From an uncultured Myxococcales bacterium (GTDB taxonomy: Bacteria > Myxococcota_A > Bradymonadia > UBA7976 > UBA1532), in assembly GCA_937896275.1 (NCBI GenBank), contig CALBMW010000120.1:1-5553 (forward strand): 5,553 nt of DNA. Direction: 5' to 3'. The notes below the pieces were generated by a model. The model was given only the letters and a program-made list of their open reading frames with translations, had not been told where the DNA came from and searched no databases. Positions 1-4,642 of the stretch are shown in pieces (position 1 is the first letter of the stretch; the number at the start of each line of letters is the position of its first letter). The position numbers were made by a program, and so were the translations under genes.

Positions 1-338
1 CGACCCGCGAGAAGGGCCAGCTCGTTGGCGCCGCTCATGTAGCCGTGCACGATGTCGGGCCTGAGCTCGCGCAGCAGGAGGCGCAGCCGTCGGGTGAAGT
101 TGACGGTGTCCCAGCGCCCGCCCTTGGCCAGCGAGCGCACGCCGATGTGCGGGATGCGATCGAACTCGTCGCGCATGCTGCCGCCGTCGTACATCGAGGC
201 GACGGTGACGGTGAAGCGCGCCGGATCGAGCCCGCCCGCCAGCGCGGCGAGCTGACGCGCGGCGCCGCCGCGATCCAGGGTGCGGATGAGGAAGAGGAGG
301 CGGATCGGGCGATCCGGGGCGTCTTGGCGCGTCGTCAT
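1..338 (-). CDS. GT4-like glycosyltransferase, N-terminal part (runs off left edge)
   Basis: Reading the minus strand from an ATG at 338-336 gives 112 codons with no stop up to the window edge. The protein begins with a short polar tail and then a first Rossmann strand (IRLLFLIRTL) running into DRGGAARQLAALAGGL. This is the glycine-rich loop and first helix of GT-B fold, GT4-type glycosyltransferases (usual form L-x-x-GGAErql). A second strand (FTVTVASMYDGG) and an RPDIVHGYMSGANELA segment follow, matching the family's 'PDIVH.h' region. Such enzymes transfer a sugar from a nucleotide-sugar to a lipid or glycan acceptor at the cytoplasmic face of the membrane. The nucleotide-sugar site lies in the missing C-terminal half, so the substrate cannot be inferred. 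An in-frame TAG lies four codons upstream of the ATG with no alternative start between, which fixes the start. There is no Shine-Dalgarno in front of it. The gene is divergent from the sigma factor gene. Confidence 0.85.
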   Translation of the reverse strand, partial: MTTRQDAPDRPIRLLFLIRTLDRGGAARQLAALAGGLDPARFTVTVASMYDGGSMRDEFDRIPHIGVRSLAKGGRWDTVNFTRRLRLLLRELRPDIVHGYMSGANELALLAG

Positions 339-346
339 CGCGGCGC

Positions 347-352
347 ACTATA
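347..352 (-). promoter_or_regulatory. Candidate -10 element (TATAGT) of the glycosyltransferase gene
   Basis: The minus strand carries TATAGT, a 5/6 match to TATAAT, in otherwise very GC-rich DNA. Its last base is 8 nt before the ATG at 338. A start site about 7 nt downstream would fall at roughly 340, making the transcript leaderless or nearly so. This agrees with the lack of a Shine-Dalgarno. No convincing -35 hexamer is seen at the expected distance. The call rests on one hexamer and is tentative. Confidence 0.35.
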
Positions 353-366
353 CCGAAGTCGCCAGC

Positions 367-381
367 CGCCGAAAGTCGGCG
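367..381. promoter_or_regulatory. Small perfect inverted repeat in the divergent promoter region
   Basis: CGCCGA and TCGGCG (367-372 and 376-381) form a perfect 6-bp inverted repeat around a 3-nt AAG centre. Relative to the TATAGT candidate at 352-347 it covers where the -35 region of the glycosyltransferase promoter would be. That makes it a possible operator, but so short a GC-rich palindrome could be chance. Confidence 0.25.
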
Positions 382-425
382 CGATCTTCACGGGCGACCC
401 AAGAAATCCCCCGGTGGCCCGTAGA

Positions 426-444
426 GCCGGGTAGACAGTCCGGC
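426..444 (+). promoter_or_regulatory. Leader hairpin directly upstream of the sigma factor ribosome binding site
   Basis: GCCGG (426-430) and CCGGC (440-444) are perfectly complementary around a 9-nt loop, with two further possible G-U pairs inside. The hairpin ends 1 nt before the Shine-Dalgarno at 446-451. It could influence ribosome access or act as a DNA operator. No ECF-style -35/-10 pair is recognised with confidence in 339-458. Confidence 0.25.
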
Positions 445-445
445 G

Positions 446-451
446 AGGTGA
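446..451 (+). promoter_or_regulatory. Shine-Dalgarno (AGGTGA) deciding the GTG start of the sigma factor
   Basis: AGGTGA lies 7 nt before the GTG at 459. This spacing supports GTG as the true start rather than a later in-frame ATG such as the one at about 594. Confidence 0.7.
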
Positions 452-458
452 TTTCAGC

Positions 459-962
459 GTGAGCGATGCCGAGAAAGCCGCATGGGTGCGGAGCGCCGTG
501 GTCCTGCACGGCGACGCGCTGACGCGCTTCGCGGCGCGCATCACGGGCGACGTGGAGCGGGCCCGTGACGTCGTCCAGCTGACCTTCCTGCGCATGTGGG
601 AGGCGGACCGCGCCATGGTGGCGCCCCGCCTGCCGGCCTGGCTCTACACGGTGTGCCGGCGCGCGGCCATCGACGTGCGCCGCAAGGAGGTCCGCATGGA
701 GCCCTCGAGCACGGTGGAGGCGACGCCCGCGTTGGGCGCCTCCCCGGCAGAGACCACGGCGCAGCGGCAAGAGGTGGGGCGCGCGCTGACCGTGCTGGCC
801 ACCCTGCCCGAGACGCAACAGGAGGTGCTGCGCCTGCGCCTGCAAGAGCAGCTGAGCTATCGCGAGATCGCGGACGTCACCGGTCACTCGGTCGGCAACG
901 TCGGCTACCTGATCCACGTCGGCCTGAAGGCCGTGCGTGCGCAACTGGGAGGGGAGCGATGA
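459..962 (+). CDS. ECF-type RNA polymerase sigma factor
   Basis: This is a 167-residue protein of the usual ECF length, with only sigma-2 and sigma-4 regions. Sigma-2 spans about residues 12-78: DALTRFAARITGDVERARD, then the DVVQLTFLRMW helix that binds the beta' clamp, then the -10-recognising stretch RLPAWLYTVCRRAAIDVRR. After a linker of about 25 residues, sigma-4 spans about 105-163: LATLPETQQEVLRLR, then SYREIADVTGHSVGNVGYLIHVGLKAVR, a helix-turn-helix for the -35. The recognition helix 'SVGNVGYLIHVGLKAVR' differs from the common 'S.gTVKsrLhRAr' form. I recall similar variants in ECF genes placed next to VWA proteins, but could not check this. The start is GTG with a good Shine-Dalgarno. 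The stop TGA overlaps the ATG of the next gene by 4 nt, so the two are co-translated. It probably directs core polymerase to a small regulon and is restrained by the downstream protein. Family assignment is firm; ECF group and targets are unknown. Confidence 0.93.
   Translation: MSDAEKAAWVRSAVVLHGDALTRFAARITGDVERARDVVQLTFLRMWEADRAMVAPRLPAWLYTVCRRAAIDVRRKEVRMEPSSTVEATPALGASPAETTAQRQEVGRALTVLATLPETQQEVLRLRLQEQLSYREIADVTGHSVGNVGYLIHVGLKAVRAQLGGER
947..956 (+). promoter_or_regulatory. Strong Shine-Dalgarno for the VWA gene, inside the sigma factor 3' end
   Basis: GGGAGGGGAG precedes the ATG at 959 by a few nucleotides and lies wholly inside the last codons of the sigma gene. It selects this ATG over upstream in-frame starts in the same open frame, which would overlap most of the sigma gene. 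Confidence 0.75.
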
Positions 963-3196
963 GCGCGCCGAGCGAGGATCCCAGGCTGACCGCCTATGCG
1001 CTCGACGCCCTGGACGCGGGCGACCGTGCCGAGGTCGAGGCGTTGCTGGCCGAGAGCGCCGAGGCCCGCGCGTTCGTGGCGCAAGTACGCGAGACTGCAT
1101 CGCTTTTGGAGAGCGAGCTCCTGAGCGAGGCGGCGGTGCCCTTCGCGAGGGAGGTGGGGGCGCCCGTGGCCCCACGGCGCAGGTGGGGTGCGTGGGCGAT
1201 GGCCGCGGGCAGCGGGCTGGCGGCGGCCGCGGCGTTGGCGATGGTGTTCGCGCTCGAACGCGCCGATGCGCCCCCGGACGCGGTGCCCGCCACGGCGCCT
1301 GGGGGCCCCGCGGACGAGTCGCAGCTGCCCCCGGCCGCGCGGGCAAGCTCGGAGCTGAGGGAGGCGCCGCGCGAGACGGTGAGCGCGAAGTCGACGCCGA
1401 CCCCCGGGCCCACGCATGCGGTCGCCGCGCTGCGCGAACAGGTCGTCACTGCGCTGGACTCGCCGCGGCCCAGCCAGCCAGCCGACGGGTTGGTCGACGG
1501 CCCCGCCGCGGTGACCACGCTGCCGAGCACTCTGGGGGACGACACCGGCACGGACCACGCCCGGTGGTCCGTGAGCGCGGACCAAACCGGACTGACGATC
1601 GCCGGCACGCCGACGGGCGCGGAGGTCGTGGTGCTCGCGCAGCGTGAGCGGGATCGCCACCTTGCGCAGGGCCAGGCCGCGACCGGCGGCGAAGGGACCC
1701 TCGCCCTGCTGGCGAGCGGCAAGGCCGACGCATCGAAGGACGTGGCGCTGCGACACCTCGTCTGGGCGCCCCTTGGCGGCGCGGAGCAGCCTTCCCACGA
1801 CGCCTTCGACCACGACGTCGAGGAGGCCGACTTCCTCGATCCACGGCAGACACCGCTGTCGACCTTCTCGATCGACGTCGACACCGCGGCCTACAGCCTG
1901 GTGCGCCGCATGCTGAACAGCGGGCGCCGCCCGCCCCCGGGCGTCGTGCGCCTCGAGGAGCTGATCAACTACTTCGAGTACGACGATCCGGCGCCGACCG
2001 ACGGGCGGCCCTTCGCGACGCGCGTCGAGATCGCGCAGGCTCCGTGGGCGCCCGAGCGACGGCTGGTGCGCATCGGGATCAAGGGGCGTGAGGTGGCGGC
2101 CGACGCGCTGGGACCCAAGAACCTGGTCTTCCTGCTCGACGTGTCGGGCTCGATGAACCAGCCCGACAAGCTGCCGTTGCTGGTCAACGCGATGCGTGTG
2201 CTGCTCGACGGGCTGCAGCCACAGGACCGGGTGGCCATCGTGGTGTACGCCGGCGCCTCGGGGGTAGTGCTGCCGCCCACGCCCGCCTCCGACCGACGGC
2301 GCATCGAGCGCGCGCTGGGCCGTCTAAAGGCGGGCGGCTCGACCAACGGGGGCGCCGGCATCGGGTTGGCCTACCAACTGGCGCGGCGACACTGGGTGTC
2401 CGGCGGCGTGAACCGGGTGATCCTGGCGACGGACGGCGACTTCAACGTCGGGGTGACCAACCAGAGCGAGTTGGTGCAGCTGGTCCAGGCCCAGGCCCAG
2501 ACGGGGGTCTTCCTCACCGTTCTCGGCTTCGGCATGGGCAACCTGAACGACGCGACGCTCGAAAAGCTGGCCGACCGTGGGAACGGGAACTACGCCTACA
2601 TCGACACCTACGCCGAGGCGGTCAAGGTGCTGGGGCGGCAGCTGCAGGGGACGCTGGTGACCATCGCCAAGGATGTGAAGATCCAGGTCGAGTTCAACCC
2701 GGCGAGGGTGGCCGCCTACCGACTGATCGGCTACGAGAATCGGGCGCTGGCCGACCGCGACTTCAACGATGACTCCAAGGACGCCGGCGAGATCGGGTCC
2801 GGGCACTCGGTGACGGCGCTCTACGAGGTGGTGCCGGCGGGTGGCTCGGTGCCGGGCGCCGCGGTGGACGCGCTGCGCTACCAACAGCCGCCGGCCATGG
2901 CGGGGAGCGACGAGCTGCTGACGGTCAAGCTGCGGGCCAAGGCGCCGGACGGCGACACGAGCAAGCCCTACGTCTACCCTGTGCGCGACCTTGGCCTCGC
3001 CTTCGGGCAGGCCTCGACGGACCTGCGCTTCGCCGCCGCGGTCGCGGCCTTCGGGATGCTGCTGCGCGGCTCCGAGCACGCGGGCGACGCGGACTTCCGG
3101 CAGGTGATGGCGTGGGCGGCGGGCGCGCTGGGCAGCGATCCCCACGGTGACCGGCGGGCGTTCCTGCAGTTGGTGAAGCAGGCGGCGGCGCTGTAG
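959..3196 (+). CDS. Anti-sigma-like / transmembrane / YfbK-type VWA-domain fusion protein
   Basis: The protein has 745 residues from the ATG overlapping the sigma stop. Residues 8-52 (DPRLTAYALDALDAGDRAEV...ARAFVAQ) resemble the N-terminal helices of anti-sigma factors ('aYaLGaLd..er..vEahL'). The zinc-binding His/Cys set of ZAS anti-sigma factors is absent: there is no Cys. Residues 76-99 form one hydrophobic helix after RRR (73-75), predicting a cytoplasmic N-terminus and periplasmic remainder. A Pro/Ala/Thr-rich linker follows (about 100-290), whose part 200-270 I do not recognise. Residues 300-345 (PLSTFSIDVDTAAYSLVRRML, then LEELINYFEYD) are the hallmark N-terminal segment of YfbK-type VWA proteins. 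The VWA domain (about 387-560) has an intact MIDAS: D394-x-S396-x-S398, T462 and D492 in TDGD. Residues 565-745 match the family's C-terminal region. It likely senses or binds something outside the membrane through a metal-dependent site and regulates the sigma factor encoded just upstream. Domains are visible; the regulatory link is inference from fusion and gene order. Confidence 0.92.
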   Translation: MSAPSEDPRLTAYALDALDAGDRAEVEALLAESAEARAFVAQVRETASLLESELLSEAAVPFAREVGAPVAPRRRWGAWAMAAGSGLAAAAALAMVFALERADAPPDAVPATAPGGPADESQLPPAARASSELREAPRETVSAKSTPTPGPTHAVAALREQVVTALDSPRPSQPADGLVDGPAAVTTLPSTLGDDTGTDHARWSVSADQTGLTIAGTPTGAEVVVLAQRERDRHLAQGQAATGGEGTLALLASGKADASKDVALRHLVWAPLGGAEQPSHDAFDHDVEEADFLDPRQTPLSTFSIDVDTAAYSLVRRMLNSGRRPPPGVVRLEELINYFEYDDPAPTDGRPFATRVEIAQAPWAPERRLVRIGIKGREVAADALGPKNLVFLLDVSGSMNQPDKLPLLVNAMRVLLDGLQPQDRVAIVVYAGASGVVLPPTPASDRRRIERALGRLKAGGSTNGGAGIGLAYQLARRHWVSGGVNRVILATDGDFNVGVTNQSELVQLVQAQAQTGVFLTVLGFGMGNLNDATLEKLADRGNGNYAYIDTYAEAVKVLGRQLQGTLVTIAKDVKIQVEFNPARVAAYRLIGYENRALADRDFNDDSKDAGEIGSGHSVTALYEVVPAGGSVPGAAVDALRYQQPPAMAGSDELLTVKLRAKAPDGDTSKPYVYPVRDLGLAFGQASTDLRFAAAVAAFGMLLRGSEHAGDADFRQVMAWAAGALGSDPHGDRRAFLQLVKQAAAL

Positions 3197-3208
3197 GCGG
3201 ACGTGGAG

Positions 3209-3242
3209 GCCGGCGATCCCCCATCGGGTGCGGGTCGCCGGC
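3209..3242 (+). terminator. Stem-loop after the VWA gene, possible terminator
   Basis: GCCGGCGA (3209-3216) pairs perfectly with TCGCCGGC (3235-3242). It can be extended inward by a G-U and two C-G pairs, leaving a 12-nt loop. It begins 13 nt after the TAG stop at 3194-3196. There is no T-run downstream, so it may be a GC-rich, U-less terminator or a 3'-end-protecting hairpin. Confidence 0.45.
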
Positions 3243-3262
3243 GCAGGGCTCGACCCCGGCGG

Positions 3263-3273
3263 CGGTCCGGTCC
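3263..3273 (+). repeat. Left copy of an 11-bp direct repeat bracketing the module array
   Basis: CGGTCCGGTCC occurs here and again, identical and in the same orientation, at 3509-3519. The two copies enclose the 13-bp module array. They could be boundary sequences, or further degenerate modules ending in GGTCC (compare module ending GATCC). Confidence 0.6.
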
Positions 3274-3514
3274 GGAAGGAGGGCCTGGAAGAAGTGCCCT
3301 GGAAGAAGTGCCCCACCCCGATCCTGGAAGAAGTGCCCGGAAGAAGTGCCCGGCACCCCGATCCTGCCTGGAAGAAGTGCCCTGGAAGAAGTGCCCGGCA
3401 CCCCGATCCGGCACCCCGATCCGGAAGAAGTGCCCGGCACCCCGATCGACCCCGATCCGGCACCGAAGAAGTGCCCGACACCCCCGTCAGACACCCCCGT
3501 CAGCGCCCCGGTCC
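3274..3514. repeat. Mosaic array of two 13-bp modules in the convergent intergenic gap
   Basis: This fills most of the 375-bp gap between the two convergent operons. Module A is GGAAGAAGTGCCC. Its 12-bp core GGAAGAAGTGCC is exact at 3287, 3301, 3326, 3339, 3370, 3384 and 3423, has one mismatch at 3464 and two at 3274. Module B is GGCACCCCGATCC, exact at 3352, 3397 and 3410, one mismatch at 3436, with shortened copies at 3314 (CACCCCGATCC), 3449 (ACCCCGATCC) and 3459 (GGCACC). Modules abut directly, sometimes with one extra T, in the order A A A B A A B (5-nt gap) A A B B A B b b A, then two B-like 13-mers and a B-like 12-mer. Where A meets B the junction reads GTGCCCGGCAC, a near-perfect palindrome (3346, 3391, 3430). 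The unit of 13 is not a multiple of three and no convincing gene lies here, so this is non-coding. It is not CRISPR: there are no unique spacers. A REP/BIME-like role is possible. Confidence 0.85.
3477..3502 (+). repeat. Perfect tandem duplication of a 13-bp B-like module
   Basis: GACACCCCCGTCA occurs twice head-to-tail (3477-3489, 3490-3502). It keeps the length and general G.CACCCC pattern of module B but differs at several positions. The identical pair suggests recent duplication of an already diverged unit at the right end of the array. Confidence 0.8.
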
Positions 3515-3519
3515 GGTCC
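3509..3519 (+). repeat. Right copy of the 11-bp direct repeat bracketing the module array
   Basis: This second CGGTCCGGTCC is identical to 3263-3273. To its right the sequence (3520-3571) returns to ordinary GC-rich DNA without recognisable modules, up to the stop codon of the SWIM gene at 3572. Confidence 0.6.
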
Positions 3520-3564
3520 CCTGGCTGGCGCGCCCCACGCGACTCGAATCGCGCGCGCACCCGA

Positions 3565-3581
3565 CCCAGCCTCACGCTGGG
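3565..3581 (-). terminator. Stem-loop over the stop codon of the SWIM gene, weak terminator candidate
   Basis: CCCAGC (3565-3570) and GCTGGG (3576-3581) are perfectly complementary around a 5-nt loop. The loop holds the TGA stop (minus strand 3574-3572). There is no T-run after it on the minus strand. It may help end the leftward operon or protect its 3' end, but it could be chance in GC-rich sequence. Confidence 0.3.
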
Positions 3582-4639
3582 GCGACCTCCCACATCCGTC
3601 CCAGGCTGCTCGACGAGACCTGCGTGGTCGCCTTGCCCGCGCCCGTCTCGACCGTCACCCCGTAGGTGAAACGATCGCCGCGCGGCTTCACCCATGTGAC
3701 GCGGCCGCTCCGGCCGGCGTGGACGCCCGCGAGCATGCGCACCGGGGAGCCCTTCGCCACATCGCTCGAGAGCGGCGGCGTGGCCGGTGGCGGCCGCGTT
3801 GGTGTCGCGGGTGGCGTCTCGGGTGCAGGGACGGGCGCGCGCCGCGACCTCTTGGCGGCCGCTCGCACTGGCGTGCGCGGAGGCGCGGTGTCGATGGTCT
3901 CGGCCATCTCTACCCCGAAGAGCCCGGACAGATCGTCGTCTTCCAGACGGTTGGCCGCGGCCGGCACCCGCGCGTCGAACGCGGTGCCCCCCGCCGCGTG
4001 GGCGACCAACTCCGTCTCGTCCACCCGCCGCAGCCGGAACAGCAGCTCGGGCTGCTCGTCGAGGCGCGCGCCGATGCCGTAGAGCACCGCCGCCACGTGC
4101 TTGCACATCGTGGCGCCGTCGGGGCAAGAACAACGCATCGAGATTTCCGCCGGCGCGGGGAACAGCCCCACACGCTGGCGGCAAACGCGCTCCATCACCG
4201 CCTTCGACAGGCGGCCCTGGAGCAACTCGACGAGCGAGTCGACCGCGCCGGCACAGTCGTCCCGCAGCGCGCGCCAACGGTGGTCCGGGACGGGCTCGAT
4301 GCGCACCACGACACGGTACGGCTCGGAGCCCGCGACCAGCGCCGTCACCTCGCCCGGCAGGACCCGGAGGTCGACCACCGATCCATTGCGCACGTAGGCG
4401 CGCCCGCGCGGCAGACGGTTCGCGAGGTCGCTGTAGCGCTCCAGGTTCTCGCACCACGCCTCGCCCCAGAAGGTGCGCGCGATGGTCCGGCCCTCGATGA
4501 CGACCGGCGAAGGCGTCTCGCCCCTCTTCTTCGCCTGCTTCGCGGCCTCGCGCGTGGCCTTCGCACGCTTCTCGGCGACCGACACGTATGGGCCCCAGCC
4601 GCCGTCGTTGCCGCCCCGCCCGCTCGTCCTGCGCGCCAC
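3572..4639 (-). CDS. SWIM zinc-finger protein with C-terminal KOW-like domain
   Basis: This is a 355-residue protein. Residues 57-110 (TFWGEAWCENLERYSDLANR, RLPRGRAYVRNGSVVDL, GEVTALVAGSEPYRV) are the characteristic N-terminal region of bacterial SWIM family proteins. The SWIM motif is complete: C170-x-C172-x6-C179-x-H181 (CSCPDGATMCKH), a zinc-binding module thought to bind DNA or protein. A basic, Lys/Arg/Ala-rich stretch lies at 21-40. Residues 250-292 are a Pro/Ala/Thr linker with a basic patch (AAKRSRR). The C-terminus (about 295-352) reads KGSPVRMLAGVHAGRSGRVTWVKPRGDRFTYGV when its pieces are joined, resembling a KOW/SH3-like barrel as in NusG or ribosomal L24-type proteins. The start is GTG, 3 nt after the helicase stop, with its Shine-Dalgarno inside the helicase's last codons, so translation is probably coupled. 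SWIM proteins recur next to SNF2 helicases in bacteria, supporting a joint role on nucleic acid. The exact function is not established. Confidence 0.9.
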   Translation of the reverse strand: MARRTSGRGGNDGGWGPYVSVAEKRAKATREAAKQAKKRGETPSPVVIEGRTIARTFWGEAWCENLERYSDLANRLPRGRAYVRNGSVVDLRVLPGEVTALVAGSEPYRVVVRIEPVPDHRWRALRDDCAGAVDSLVELLQGRLSKAVMERVCRQRVGLFPAPAEISMRCSCPDGATMCKHVAAVLYGIGARLDEQPELLFRLRRVDETELVAHAAGGTAFDARVPAAANRLEDDDLSGLFGVEMAETIDTAPPRTPVRAAAKRSRRAPVPAPETPPATPTRPPPATPPLSSDVAKGSPVRMLAGVHAGRSGRVTWVKPRGDRFTYGVTVETGAGKATTQVSSSSLGRMWEVAPA

Positions 4640-4642
4640 GGA

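Noticed and set aside
596..958. N-terminal extension of the VWA frame upstream of the ATG at 959
   Set aside because: The extension overlaps the sigma factor, is low-complexity Arg/Gly/Ala-rich, and the strong Shine-Dalgarno plus anti-sigma-like N-terminus fit the ATG at 959.
905..1884. Minus-strand open frames of about 300 codons antisense to the sigma/VWA genes
   Set aside because: These are composition-driven shadows opposite genes with clear family motifs; translations are Arg/Ala/Ser/Pro-rich without motifs.
3274..3514. CRISPR array
   Set aside because: Repeat units are 13 bp and directly adjacent, with no unique spacers of constant length and no cas genes.
3526..3581. tRNA-like sequence on the minus strand (CCA end, TTCGA-containing loop, anticodon-like stem-loop)
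   Set aside because: The T-stem does not pair with a 7-nt loop, position 33 of the anticodon-like loop is G rather than T, the variable region is too long, no matching 5' acceptor strand is found at the right distance, and it overlaps the SWIM gene end. Chance or at most a decayed fragment.
3228..3669. Plus-strand open frames of 107-145 codons across the array and SWIM 3' end
   Set aside because: They encode the repeats and low-complexity Pro/Arg sequence, have no recognisable family, and overlap the antisense of the SWIM gene.
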